Notes: generated by a model not told the origin, from the letters alone. Positions 17,861-26,514 are shown, counted from the first letter of the stretch. The stretch: 64,000 nucleotides of DNA from Thiosymbion sp942492625 (GCA_942492625.1 CALOFM010000019.1:1-64000), one strand, 5' to 3'. Program-made: numbers and translations.

Positions 17861-18005
17861 GACGTACGTCAACCCTTGAGTTGGAACTGGATGTACCAGA
17901 ACTTGCTTCTCCCACGTTTCAGGATTCATGATGCGCTGCCCCCTGCGAATTCCTTAAGGGGGCCATCCCTGGAAACACTGCGGAGGACAAGGGCTCAGTT
18001 TGGAA
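17861..18005 (-). pseudogene. Degenerate copy of the integrase 5' end
   Basis: This segment aligns with 8297-8440: the first roughly 24 codons of the tyrosine recombinase plus upstream DNA. Two bases are missing just after the ATG (ATGAATCCTGAAACG against ATGAGCATCCTGAAACG), which destroys the frame, and the coding match ends at GACGTACGTC. No further recombinase sequence follows. It marks either an old second integration event or the far border of a duplicated island end. Confidence 0.75.
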
Positions 18006-18233
18006 ATCGCGGCTGGCGTGACCCAGGAAGGGACAGCTATCGCACAGCGAGTCGGAATCCAGGGGGCAGGTTGTTTTTGGGGCAGTTGTAAAGCGCTACT
18101 CAGTCGCTGCTCGGCCGTCTCTGCCATGCGGTAGACTGAAACCCACGGGCAAACGCCGGACCAAGTAAATTGATCGGTCCAACCGCGCTAATTGGCCGGC
18201 CAATTGATTCAGTAAGTACACAGGAGCTAACGC

Positions 18234-18728
18234 GTGACTTCGACTAGATTCTTCGCTGGTGTTTCCATCGTGCTAGGGGTGGCAGCGATCGTCCTCCCGT
18301 ACTTCTTCGGAACCTTGGCGGTGATGGCGCTTGGGGGAGTTATGCTAGCTAGCGGCATCGTTTCCCTGCTCTACGTCAATGACGCTCGCAAGCGGGGTTT
18401 TCCTGTCAGCGTCTTCGGCCCCTGGGCGCAGGTGATAGCTGGTATGGTGATTTTGATCTGGCCCGAATTGACCTTATGGCTGGTAGCTATCCTCTTGGGC
18501 GGCGGTCTTATTCTGAGCGGCATCACTGGATTGACGGCCTTGCGCGACGTGGGGGTGGTCAACCCACCCTTGCTTCGGAAAATCGGGCTATGGTTGAGTA
18601 TCGTGCTCGGGGCGTTGCTTATCGTGATGGGTGCCTTCGGTTCCGCTATTCTGCTTGGGGTAGTCCTCGGTGTTGCATTGATCAACGCCGGCCTTCATCA
18701 GTGGCGTGAGGCGGATTTTGGTATCTGA
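18234..18728 (+). CDS. HdeD-family (DUF308) inner-membrane protein
   Basis: This 164-residue protein starts at a GTG with AGGAG seven bases upstream. It consists of about six membrane helices with short loops, matching the HdeD/DUF308 family: GVSIVLGVAAIVLPYF, GGVMLASGIVSLLY, WAQVIAGMVILIWPELTLW and LLIVMGAFGSAILLGVVLG (partial quotes). HdeD proteins are linked to acid stress and membrane homeostasis. It is monocistronic. Confidence 0.85.
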   Translation: MTSTRFFAGVSIVLGVAAIVLPYFFGTLAVMALGGVMLASGIVSLLYVNDARKRGFPVSVFGPWAQVIAGMVILIWPELTLWLVAILLGGGLILSGITGLTALRDVGVVNPPLLRKIGLWLSIVLGALLIVMGAFGSAILLGVVLGVALINAGLHQWREADFGI

Positions 18729-19150
18729 ACGAGTCGGCTGTCCCGAGTCGCAGATTGACCCCACGAACGGTTCGGGCAATAGATTTTCATTGCGGACCTT
18801 CCTTGAGCTTGAAGCGAGCGATGGCAAAGCGCCGGGAAGAGACTGTTTCCGTCCAGCAAACTGAGTGGACCGATGACTTTGGAGGCTTTCGTCTCAGTCG
18901 GCCAAAAGCGGTTCGTCGCGCACACCCGTGGATGGGCAGATTAGGTCAGCATAGCGGTCGTTGATAGCTAAATCCTGCCAATCGTCGATGCACTCGAAAC
19001 CCCTTCGATGACGCACACATTAACGTGTCGAAACCGCCGATGCGGCCGATGGTGATGTCTACGATGCTGGAGGCGAACTTGTCGGGTGCGGAAAGGCACC
19101 ACCTCCGCAACCGAACGGATACATACGTACATAATCCAGTAGGTAATAGG

Positions 19151-19231
19151 TCATTTGTTAGCCAGCGAGTTTGTGGCCCAGCCCGCCAGGGCGCCGATGA
19201 AGGGAATCAGTAAATAGCTGCCGTAATCCAT
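19151..19231 (-). pseudogene. N-terminal fragment of a DUF445-like membrane protein
   Basis: The minus-strand frame reads MDYGSYLLIPFIGALAGWAT and then NSLANK before a stop. This matches the usual start of DUF445 proteins (a membrane helix with IP-I-GAL-GW-TN-LA-K). The family is normally 200 residues or more; here only 26 codons remain and no continuation is found downstream. It is therefore a remnant, or less likely an independent microprotein. Confidence 0.45.
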
Positions 19232-19340
19232 CGATCAGGCGTTCATCGGCTCAGTCCGCGTAAGGGGAGTGCGGGCACTGAACCTGCGAATACGGTTGCG
19301 GGCATGAGTTCGTTTTTCCTGATGCGGCAGGATTCACATT

Positions 19341-19364
19341 GGCTGCCGGGTTCGTCCGGCAGCC
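19341..19364. terminator. Strong hairpin, terminator-like
   Basis: GGCTGCCGG-GTTCGT-CCGGCAGCC forms a perfect 9-bp stem with a 6-base loop. It is followed by TCTGTT on the plus strand, and no T-run is present on the minus strand. It lies past the end of the minus-strand GGT gene. Confidence 0.5.
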
Positions 19365-19458
19365 TCTGTTGCCACCACAAGATTACCGATCCTGGTGCGC
19401 AAGGCTACGGTTTCACCATACTTCGTAACGCACCCGTCTCAACCCACCCAGCAGCCGC

Positions 19459-21009
19459 TCATCCCTTTATGGAAATATACTGGGTACCGTGTCGCCGTGT
19501 GTCCGCCACAGCATTCAAGGACCCCGCTTCATCACTGCCCGCGACATTCAGCGCCCCGAAGTACATGTCGGCCTCCCCGAAGGCGCGCAGCTTGAAGTGC
19601 TTGCCGGACAGGCTAACATCGATGTTGGGTTCGTACTGCACTACAAAGTCGCCGCCGATGTTCTCCACGTGCAGCCGCGGTGCGCGCACCATGTCTTCGA
19701 AGCTCATGTTCTCGAAGGCAAGCCGTATCCAGCCCTGCAGTATGGTAGTGGTGATGCGGCTGGCTCCGGGTGATCCCATGGCCAGGGCCATGCCGCTGTC
19801 GTTCCATGCCACGGTAGGGGACATGTTCGACACCAGCCGGCCGCCGGAGGGAATGCGAAAATAACCCGCGGGATTGAGCTCCGGCTCTCCCAAGCTGTTG
19901 TTGGTGGGAATACCGGTGCCCGGAATGGAGATGCCCGAGCCATAGCCATTGCTCATGGTGATCGCCACCACGGCGCCGTCCCCGGTGGCCACACTCAGAT
20001 GCATAGTATTGGGGGAAAAGGTCTTATGGTAAAAGTGTTCAATCCAGGGCTTTTCCAAAATCATGGCCGCCCGCTCATCGCTCCAGTCGGCGCCGCCCTC
20101 CTGATGGCGCAGGGAATACATAGTGCGTTGGATACGGACAATGTTCAGGGTGCGCTCCGCCCCGGACATCCTTTCGGACCATAGGGCGTCGTACATTTGT
20201 ACCATGGAGCCCACCATGGCTCCGCCGATCGAGGGGGGCGGGTTGAGTGCCAGCCTGTAACCATGTGACTCGAGGATAATCGGATTCCTGACCTGCGCCT
20301 GGTAGGCCGCTAGGTCATCCATGGTGACATAACCGTTGTTGCCGGCTATTTCCTCCGAGAAGGCCTTACCCAGATCGCCGCGATAGAGTGCGTCGGCACC
20401 TTCCCGCGCGATCAACTCCAGGGAGCTGTCCAGGTGCGGCGGCTTGTAGAGCTCGCCGTGCTGCAGCGGTGCCACGCCGTCGGGAAAGAAAGTCTCACGG
20501 CTCTCTCGCTGTTCGAAGAACACGGCATGGCCCGCCATCCTCAGCCAGTTCACCAGGGTCTGGTTGGCGGTAGTGCCGGACTTCGCCAGCGCGATCGCCG
20601 GCACCAGGATCTCCCGCCAGGTCAGGGAGCCGTGGCGCTGCCAGGCCAGTTCCAGCGCGCGCAGCATACCCGGAACCGCGACGGAGGCGTGCCCCACGTT
20701 GACGGTGATGCCGTCCCCGTAGGGAATGTTCGCCGCTTTCCAGGCCTTCTCCCCGCTGTTGAGATCCGCCTCGGGGATATGGGGCATAACGTCCGCCCCG
20801 TCGATCAGTTCCGGATCCTCGCCGGGCAGCTTGATATTGATGAACGCGGAACCTCCCAGCGAGCACATCAACGCCTCTGATACAGTAGCCGCCAGCGCGC
20901 AACCCAAGGCGATGTCCACCGCGTTGCCGCCCGCCTCCGCCAGTTGGCGGCCGGCGTCGACCGTGTAGGGAGATTCGGAGGCGATGGCAACGTTCGTGAT
21001 TTCGGTCAT
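19459..21009 (-). CDS. Gamma-glutamyltransferase (GGT) family protein
   Basis: This 516-residue protein covers the whole GGT fold. The N-terminal part shows ASESPYTVDAGRQLAEAGGNAVDIALGCALAATV (partly quoted), typical of the large subunit. The autoprocessing Thr lies in NTMHLSVATGDGAVVAITMS near 353-372, where the Thr after Asn starts the small subunit, followed by the GSGISIPGTGIPTNN oxyanion region. There is no signal peptide, unlike periplasmic Ggt. This suggests a cytoplasmic member of the GGT-like acylase/hydrolase group. It uses glutathione-like or beta-lactam/acyl substrates in known relatives; the substrate here is unknown. Confidence 0.88.
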   Translation of the reverse strand: MTEITNVAIASESPYTVDAGRQLAEAGGNAVDIALGCALAATVSEALMCSLGGSAFINIKLPGEDPELIDGADVMPHIPEADLNSGEKAWKAANIPYGDGITVNVGHASVAVPGMLRALELAWQRHGSLTWREILVPAIALAKSGTTANQTLVNWLRMAGHAVFFEQRESRETFFPDGVAPLQHGELYKPPHLDSSLELIAREGADALYRGDLGKAFSEEIAGNNGYVTMDDLAAYQAQVRNPIILESHGYRLALNPPPSIGGAMVGSMVQMYDALWSERMSGAERTLNIVRIQRTMYSLRHQEGGADWSDERAAMILEKPWIEHFYHKTFSPNTMHLSVATGDGAVVAITMSNGYGSGISIPGTGIPTNNSLGEPELNPAGYFRIPSGGRLVSNMSPTVAWNDSGMALAMGSPGASRITTTILQGWIRLAFENMSFEDMVRAPRLHVENIGGDFVVQYEPNIDVSLSGKHFKLRAFGEADMYFGALNVAGSDEAGSLNAVADTRRHGTQYISIKG

Positions 21010-21677
21010 TGACCAGTAATCAGTGGGGATATGTCGCCATCATAGATCAAAAGGGTGGCGGAAAAGAGAGCTGAAGAACACCGGTCGAATCCTTACCAGT
21101 CGAAGCAGCAAACGTGGCACCAATCCGGCCTCAAGACCGTTGTATAAGAGCAAGAAATAGCGTAGGCAACCAGCCGGTAAACTCCAGTATGCCGCGCTGA
21201 GCGGAGCTTTCGAAATAAAGGCGACGATCGCCGGGTTTCCACGAAGGCATCGAAACCTCGTCGTTGACGCAACGGCTGTGGACGTGTCCCATTCTCTCCC
21301 GCGGATTGCACCGATGTCACACGCGTGTGAAGATCCGCTAAGTTCGCGTCCCGTCAAGACCGGCTTCAGTTGATCATCTCGGACGAGCGGACCGCGACCC
21401 ATCGCAACGGGCACATGGGTACCATATGCAAATTGGCGACGAGGTGTGCGTGGCGCTTCGTTTGCCGGCTGCCAATCTCTTCTATCTGGGCTCATCCTTG
21501 AAGGTCCGCATCGTGCGACTTTGGATCTACCCCCACGTTTCTCTTGAAAATCAGCAAATCAGTTCCGCCAACGGTTTCTGCCCAGCACACCGAAAGCCGA
21601 CGAGCGTCGCGCGTACCGTTTCCCTAGCGCAACCGACGCTAAGGTTTAGCAAAAAAGATCGTCGTAGAAGCGTAAGT
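21010..21677. other. Intergenic region between GGT-like and cinA-like genes
   Basis: About 670 bases between divergent genes. The cinA-like frame is open back to 21426, but the residues before the ATG at 21678 do not belong to the family. Only promoter DNA is expected here; no RNA gene was seen. Confidence 0.4.
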
Positions 21678-22913
21678 ATGAATGCGACTCCCGATATCCC
21701 CAACTGCGAGATTGTGACGATAGGCAGCGAGCTTCTGCTCGGCCAGATCACGGATACCAACACGGTTTACCTTGCCCAGGAACTTGCGCGAATCGGCGTT
21801 ACCACGCGTTTTCGCACTTCTGTTGGAGACAGGCTTGAGGAGATCAACCAGGTAATCCGGAACGGGGTTGAGCGCTGCGAGATGGTCATCACGACTGGTG
21901 GACTCGGACCAACGCTGGATGATCTGACTCGCGAGGCTATCGCCCAGGTGGCTGGGGTGAAGCTGGAATTCAAGCAAGATCTCATGGACCTGATCGAGGA
22001 ATACTTCGAGCGGGCCGGTTACAAGATGCCTGGAAATAACCGAAAACAGGCCTATGTGCCGGCAGGTAGCGAAGTCATTCTCAACCCGGTTGGAACGGCA
22101 CCGTGCTTTATCACTGAAGCGAACGGGAAACCCATCATTTGCTTGCCAGGTGTGCCTCGGGAACTCGGCTATCTGTGGGATCGGGAAGTTTCGCCCTGGA
22201 TACGAAAAAGATTTCGGCTTTCGGATCACAAGGTCACTTACAGGGTTCTGAAGGTCGCAGGGCTCAGTGAAAGCAAGGTAGACGGCTTGATCGTCGATCT
22301 GATGGGTGTCGGCAAGAATCCAGAAGTGGGACTACTGGCTTCTCCAGGGGAGATCAAAATTCGCGTAACGGCCACCGCAGGCGGCGATACGCAGGCCGAT
22401 CAGCTGATCCGGCCGGTGGAAGAGGAGATCCGATCCCGCCTTGGCAACAAGATTTTCGGGATCGACGATGAGACGCTGGAGGGTGTCATCGAGAACATGC
22501 TTCTCAGGAAGGGCTTGACGCTTGCCATCTTGGAGACATTTACAGCCGGGCTGGCCGCACAGAGGTTGTACCGCATTCCGTCGTCCCAGTTGCTGGACAG
22601 CCGCGTCATCCCCGAGCAGGAGAGGCTGAAAACGCTATCGGGAGACAGCAGCAGACCGGTGGATTCTCGGACTGCGACGACCCTTGCCCATAAGGTGCGG
22701 GAGATCGCGCAGGTCGACGTAGCACTTTCCATCGCTGGCTTTTCAGAGCGGGTTGAGCCGAACACGGTTTTGCACGCATGTTCCGCTGCCATCGGCGACG
22801 GGTTTGAAAAACATTTTGCATGGCAGATGGGCGGCGATTTCCGAGCCCTCCAACAAAGGGGCGCCGTGATCGGCCTCAATACGTTGCGTCTCGCCCTTCT
22901 CGAGTCCTCATGA
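21678..22913 (+). CDS. CinA-family protein (MoCF-like domain plus degenerate NMN amidohydrolase domain)
   Basis: This 411-residue protein fits the CinA family in length. Residues 1-170 are the MoCF_biosynth-like domain with GSELLLGQITDTNT, TTGGLGPTLDDLTREAI and the PGVPREL motif, and a linker region follows. The C-terminal domain normally carries ESCTGG with the catalytic Ser of NMN deamidase (PncC); here the stretch reads LETFTAG, so the key Ser is replaced by Thr and the following positions have changed. The N-terminal ADP-ribose pyrophosphatase-type activity may remain, while the amidase domain looks impaired. I start at 21678 because the family's N-terminal strand (CEIVTIGSE) begins there. 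Confidence 0.85.
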   Translation: MNATPDIPNCEIVTIGSELLLGQITDTNTVYLAQELARIGVTTRFRTSVGDRLEEINQVIRNGVERCEMVITTGGLGPTLDDLTREAIAQVAGVKLEFKQDLMDLIEEYFERAGYKMPGNNRKQAYVPAGSEVILNPVGTAPCFITEANGKPIICLPGVPRELGYLWDREVSPWIRKRFRLSDHKVTYRVLKVAGLSESKVDGLIVDLMGVGKNPEVGLLASPGEIKIRVTATAGGDTQADQLIRPVEEEIRSRLGNKIFGIDDETLEGVIENMLLRKGLTLAILETFTAGLAAQRLYRIPSSQLLDSRVIPEQERLKTLSGDSSRPVDSRTATTLAHKVREIAQVDVALSIAGFSERVEPNTVLHACSAAIGDGFEKHFAWQMGGDFRALQQRGAVIGLNTLRLALLESS

Positions 22914-23228
22914 ATCCATTGCTGCATTGCGCCGTCGCTTCCGGCGACACCCCTGCCGCAAGCAAACCCAAATCCGAAGAATCGGCAACTCTTCGTTCCC
23001 GAAGCATAAATACTCACATCAGGAACTTACCTGATCGTGGAGTTTCGGTTTAAGACCTCTGGTGCCACGATAAAAACAAAGCGGATTGATGGTAGATAGA
23101 CCTGTTAAGAACAGCCTGGCGAACATGTGAGCTTACGGCGATCGGTCGGCCAATCGGTCGCGAACTGAGAGAGCATCAAGCCGCAGTCTATCGAAAGCCA
23201 AGTAACCCGATTCGAAAGAACGACTTGG

Positions 23229-23282
23229 TGGTTGATCCTCTTTAAGGCGGGGAATCTCCAGATTTCCCGCCTTCATCAACCA
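23229..23282. terminator. Long stem-loop (possible terminator or repeat end)
   Basis: The inner stem pairs AAGGCGGGGAATCT (23244-23257) with AGATTTCCCGCCTT (23260-23273), including one G-U pair. The flanking GGTTGAT and ATCAACC can extend it. No T-run follows. It could terminate the cinA message, although it is more than 300 bases downstream, or it could be a mobile-element end. Confidence 0.5.
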
Positions 23283-23602
23283 TCAATAACGGAAGCTTGG
23301 CCTTGGGTATCAACCACGCAAGCGTAGGTTACGACTGAATGAGCATTCGGTTCGAGGTATTATCGAAATGGCAAGATCAAATGCTCCTGGAGCAGTAACT
23401 GCCCAGTTAGCCCGGTGTTGAACTCACATCCGTTGCCGCGTGAGGTGCTTCGGCATGGCAGCGATCAGATGTGGGGTGGCCGCACTAGCCAAACCGTAGG
23501 TATAGCGGGCGATGGAGCGTATCCGTCGGGTCGAGGGAAGCGCCGGATGGCGGATCAATCGGCTGGCATAAACACGATATAAACTCATACCATGGGGTGT
23601 CA

Positions 23603-23624
23603 GGGGTCAGGTCTTGTATTTTGC
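23603..23624 (+). repeat. REP-like sequence, left of the RAYT gene
   Basis: GGGGTCAGGTCTTGTATTTTGC sits 25 bases before the transposase start (written here as GGGGTCAGG then TCTTGTATTTTGC). The inverted partner at 24486-24502 reads GCAAACTACAAGACCCC, so the two flank the RAYT gene head to head. Confidence 0.75.
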
Positions 23625-23648
23625 GCGGGATAATCTAAGCTCCAGCAC

Positions 23649-24545
23649 ATGGCAAGACCTTTGCACATCGAGTTTGCGGGTGGCTTGTACCACCTGACCT
23701 CCCGCGGCGACGGAAGGGAAGACATCTACCGTGGGGACGGGGACAGGAGGGAGTTTCTCGACCTGTTCGCGCAAGTTTGTGACCGGTTCAACTGGCGGGC
23801 GCACGCCTATTGCTTGATGACCAACCACTACCACTTGCTCGTTGAGACGCCGGACGGCAACCTTTCCAAGGGAATGAGGCAGCTCAACGGCGTCTACACG
23901 CAACGCTTCAACGCGATCCACAATCGCTGCGGCCATGTTTTCCAGGGGCGTTACAAGGCGATCATCGTTCAGAAGGACGCGTACCTGCTGGAGTTGTCGA
24001 GGTACATTGTGCTGAACCCGGTCCGCGCCGCCATGGTGCGCACGGCTGGCGATTGGCCGTGGAGCAGCTTTCGGGCAACCACCGGCGAAGCGCGTTGTCC
24101 CCGATGGCTGCAGCGCGACCGGTTGCTCTCGGCGTTCGCAGCCACCGAGAAAGAAGCTGTCGCAAGCTACAGGCTGTTCGTTGCCGACGGAATCGCTCAA
24201 CCTTCCCCGTGGGAGAACCTGAAGCATCAGGTCTTTCTCGGTGACGAAACCTTTGTCGCAGCGACACAGCGAAAGCGCCCGGGCGATCGCGATCTTTCTG
24301 AAATTCCGCGTGCCCAACGTCGTCCCTCCGGGAAACCACTGACTGAGTACGCAAGACAGCACGCGCTGCGCGATGACGCCATCGCCGCCGCATACGCTGG
24401 CGGAGGTCATACCATGAAAGCCATAGGCTCGTTTTTCGGTTTACACTACTCGCAAGTCAGTCGCATCGTTCGACGAAAGGAAGATGCAAACTACAAGACC
24501 CCGCCTCTCGTAACCCGGCTCTCTCCTTTAGGCCATCACTGTTGA
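23649..24545 (+). CDS. REP-associated tyrosine transposase (RAYT, Y1_Tnp family)
   Basis: This is a 298-residue protein. The N-terminus MARPLHIEFAGGLYHLTSRG (residues 1-20) and HYHLLVE with TNHYH form the HUH motif of IS200-like Y1 transposases. A conserved GHVFQGRYKAI follows, and the nucleophile Tyr is probably in LLELSRYIVLNP, with VRAAMV after it. The C-terminal part (about 225-280) is a DnaA-like helix-turn-helix (IGSFFGLHYSQVSRIVRR). RAYTs act on REP sequences and are usually single-copy and domesticated. The last codons run through the right-hand REP (ANYKTPP...), whereas many relatives stop at that point, so the natural end may have been changed by a later mutation. Confidence 0.92.
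   Translation: MARPLHIEFAGGLYHLTSRGDGREDIYRGDGDRREFLDLFAQVCDRFNWRAHAYCLMTNHYHLLVETPDGNLSKGMRQLNGVYTQRFNAIHNRCGHVFQGRYKAIIVQKDAYLLELSRYIVLNPVRAAMVRTAGDWPWSSFRATTGEARCPRWLQRDRLLSAFAATEKEAVASYRLFVADGIAQPSPWENLKHQVFLGDETFVAATQRKRPGDRDLSEIPRAQRRPSGKPLTEYARQHALRDDAIAAAYAGGGHTMKAIGSFFGLHYSQVSRIVRRKEDANYKTPPLVTRLSPLGHHC
24486..24502 (-). repeat. REP-like sequence, inverted copy inside the RAYT 3' end
   Basis: GCAAACTACAAGACCCC is the inverted counterpart of 23603-23624 (GTCTTGTA-TTTGC). It lies inside the last coding segment of the transposase. Confidence 0.7.
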
Positions 24546-24572
24546 CCACAGATGATCTATAGGACACGTTCT

Positions 24573-25085
24573 ATGAACGATAAGAAATCATTCTGGTCAA
24601 CTTTGCCTGGAATATTGACTGGAATCGCCGCTGTAATAACGGCCACAGGCGGCGTAGTTGCAATGTTGTACCAAGCGGGCGCTATAGGCGAGAAAGAACC
24701 GGTTGAATCCAACACCTTGCCCGCGCCTATTCCGGAGCGTCCAGCTTGCGGTAGCACCATTAAGGCTCTTTCTGATACGAAGTACCTTATACTCAATTGG
24801 CAGCCTGTAGATGGCGCATCAACCTATTCCGCCGAAGTCGATTGCTTTGGCTGCGGCCAGTACCCGAACAAATGGTACAGTCAGTCTGGCACTCCTTGGC
24901 ATATCAAGTCGGGCCTCGGTAGGCGAACACTGCAGAATCCAATTTATAGCTCTAACGTACATGTAAAGCTTCGTCAGGCTGGCGGGACATCTTTGCGTTG
25001 GCGTGTGTGGGCAATCGATTCTGAAGGTCGTGAGGGGAAAATAAGTAAATGGTGTCAACTTGCCTTCTACGGTGATGCCGAATAA
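24573..25085 (+). CDS. Hypothetical membrane-anchored protein with Fn3-like domain
   Basis: This is a 170-residue protein from the ATG at 24573 (MNDKKSFW). Residues 8-38 form one membrane helix (PGILTGIAAVITATGGVVAML). A Pro/Glu linker leads to a domain with beta-strand character (LNWQPVDGASTYSAEVDCFGCG, then LRWRVWAIDSEGREG; partial quotes), typical of fibronectin type III-like modules in which W-x-P-V-x-G-A-x-x-Y recurs. It is the first gene of the attC-separated group: an attC-like site follows it at 25171-25281, as expected for a cassette gene. Confidence 0.7.
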   Translation: MNDKKSFWSTLPGILTGIAAVITATGGVVAMLYQAGAIGEKEPVESNTLPAPIPERPACGSTIKALSDTKYLILNWQPVDGASTYSAEVDCFGCGQYPNKWYSQSGTPWHIKSGLGRRTLQNPIYSSNVHVKLRQAGGTSLRWRVWAIDSEGREGKISKWCQLAFYGDAE

Positions 25086-25123
25086 CTGAATATCACCACC
25101 TTGATGCATCCATTGCCAAGACA

Positions 25124-25146
25124 GGGTTCAGGTCTTCACTTTTGAC
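25124..25146 (+). repeat. Additional REP-like sequence
   Basis: GGGTTCAGGTCTTCACTTTTGAC closely resembles the REP beside the RAYT gene (GGGGTCAGGTCTTGTATTTTGC). It is a likely further target of the same transposase, about 600 bases downstream of it. Confidence 0.6.
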
Positions 25147-25170
25147 TTCTTTCCCGAAATCAGACGAGCG

Positions 25171-25281
25171 TCCTAACTTGCGGCTCAAGGCGCAGGCGAC
25201 CCAATGCCGCGACGCGGATTCTGTGCTAAATTTCAAGCTCAATGCAGCTCGGCATTAAGCCGCCTGAGCCAAACGTTGTGC
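25171..25281 (+). repeat. attC-like recombination site 1
   Basis: TCCTAACTTGCGGCTCAAGGCG at the left (25171-25192) is nearly the reverse complement of CGCCTGAGCCAAACGTTGTGC at the right (25261-25281). One base is unpaired in the arm, as is typical of attC extrahelical bases. The left end has the TAAC box and the right end a GTTGTGC box, which approximates GTTRRRY. Length 111 bases, placed directly after a small gene. Confidence 0.6.
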
Positions 25282-25296
25282 GTTCAAGGAGACAGC

Positions 25297-25866
25297 ATGA
25301 AAAGGGTGTTATTGATACTGGTAATCCTAATACTGCTAGCGCCTATTGCTGCATGGGCAATGTATAAGCCGATAAGGGTGCTTGCTCCTGAGTGGGTAGA
25401 AAATATTTCCTGCGTCAGTTTCGATATTTGTATCGATGACGAATCGCGTCATCCAGAAGCAACCGAGTTATATGAGAACGCCTTGCATTTCATTGCTGAC
25501 GTTGTTGGCCCGTTTCAGAAAAACCCTCGCGTCATATTTTGCACTACTGAGGCTTGCTATCAGTCTTTCGGTTTCAACAAAGCTTCCGCAAGCACCGTTG
25601 GCAAGTCCGGGATAGTTGTCAGCCCGCGGGGGTGGTCGGTTTATTACCTGCGTCATGAAATGATCCACCACCGCCAAGCTGAAGAACTAGGCGTCCTTAC
25701 GTCTTTTCTCGCTCGCGAGTGGTTTATCGAAGGTATGGCGTATTCTCTTAGCAACGACCCCCGTCAGCCCCTCGCGGAACCGTGGCAGCAATATCGCGAT
25801 AGGTTTGAGGCTTGGTTTCAGCAGGTGGAGAAGGAACGTCTGTGGGATGAGGCCAAGGAGCTATGA
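25297..25866 (+). CDS. Membrane-anchored gluzincin-like metalloprotease domain protein
   Basis: This is a 189-residue protein from the ATG at 25297, preceded by GGAGACAGC. Residues 1-23 are a signal anchor (VLLILVILILLAPIAAWA). The mature part has an HExxH zinc motif, LRHEMIHHRQ (near 125-134), followed about 25 residues later by WFIEGMAYSLS, where the Glu of E-G-M-A is the usual third ligand of gluzincins. It is a small protein with two Cys in the N-terminal half (SCVSFDIC, FCTTEACY). A periplasmic or membrane-facing peptidase is likely; the target is unknown. It lies between two attC-like sites and thus behaves as a one-gene cassette. Confidence 0.75.
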   Translation: MKRVLLILVILILLAPIAAWAMYKPIRVLAPEWVENISCVSFDICIDDESRHPEATELYENALHFIADVVGPFQKNPRVIFCTTEACYQSFGFNKASASTVGKSGIVVSPRGWSVYYLRHEMIHHRQAEELGVLTSFLAREWFIEGMAYSLSNDPRQPLAEPWQQYRDRFEAWFQQVEKERLWDEAKEL

Positions 25867-25869
25867 ACG

Positions 25870-25941
25870 CCCATAACAAATCGCTCCAACAGACCGCTCA
25901 AACGCCGCTCGGTTTCACATCGCAGGAGCTTTGTCGTTAGC
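25870..25941 (+). repeat. attC-like recombination site 2
   Basis: CCCATAACAAATCGCTCC at the left matches GGAGCTTTGTCGTTAGC at the right as inverted arms (ACAAA..GCTCC with GGAGC.TTTGT). Terminal boxes are ATAAC and GTTAGC. About 72 bases long, directly after the stop codon of the metalloprotease gene. Confidence 0.65.
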
Positions 25942-25953
25942 AGCAAGAAAAAC

Positions 25954-26473
25954 ATGAAAGAGACACTACGAAAAGAACTTCTTGCCATGAGAGAGAAGGA
26001 TTTTTCTACTCGCGCTAGGCTTGTTAAGAGGGCTGAACTTGATTACAAGGAGTATCACCCAGCAATGAGATCAGTCCATGAAGAAAATAACAAAACAATA
26101 AAAACAAATAGTTGAAGAGTCTGGTTGGCCACTGGAAAGTGAAGTGGGTACAGATGGCTCTGAAGCAGCCTGGCTAATTGTGCAACATGCAGTCCTAGAG
26201 CCTGGGTTTCAAGAAGAATGTATTGATTTGCTAAAGGTTGCTGTTGAAAGGGGCGAGGCTAAAGGGTGTTTTCTTGCCTATTTACAAGATAGAGTTTTAA
26301 TTCGTCAGGGTAAACATCAAATTTATGGGGCACGGCATGAAGTAAAAAACAGTGTTGTGTATCCATTGCCCACCAAGAACCCAGCGGAAGTGAATACGAA
26401 AAGAGCTGCGTTAGATCTTTGGTCGCAAGAAGAACACACAAAGTTTCTTCAGAAAGACTATAACACAACTTAG
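25954..26473 (+). pseudogene. DUF6624-family gene broken by a frameshift
   Basis: The first 53 codons (MKETLRKELLAMREKDFSTR onward, to KTIKTNS) end in a TGA at 26113-26115. The continuation lies in another frame: VEESGWPLESEVG, AAWLIVQHAVLEPGFQEE, AYLQDRVLIRQG and QIYGARHEV, which follow DUF6624 order (W-P, x-Q-H, D-R-V, Q-x-Y-G). One extra A near 26101-26110 (ACAAATAGTTGAA) restores the frame if removed. Whether this is real decay or a sequencing error cannot be judged here. The function of DUF6624 is unknown. It is the next gene after attC-like site 2. Confidence 0.7.
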
Positions 26474-26514
26474 TCAAATTGAGCATGTATGTTTCAAAGG
26501 GGGAATCAAGAAAA

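Larger units (their letters stand above)
18729..19458. other. Gene-poor stretch with remnants
   Basis: About 730 bases. It contains a reverse dispersed-repeat copy (18891-18915), a short DUF445-like N-terminal fragment on the minus strand (19151-19231) and a strong hairpin (19341-19364). No complete gene is visible. Confidence 0.45.
22914..23648. other. Gap with a long hairpin and the RAYT-associated repeat
   Basis: About 735 bases without a gene. It contains a long two-part hairpin at 23229-23282 and, just before the transposase, the REP-like sequence at 23603-23624. Confidence 0.45.

Noticed and set aside
21040..21495. 151-codon minus-strand frame upstream of the GGT-like gene
   Set aside because: No coherent domain, low-complexity composition and no start signal; most likely spurious.
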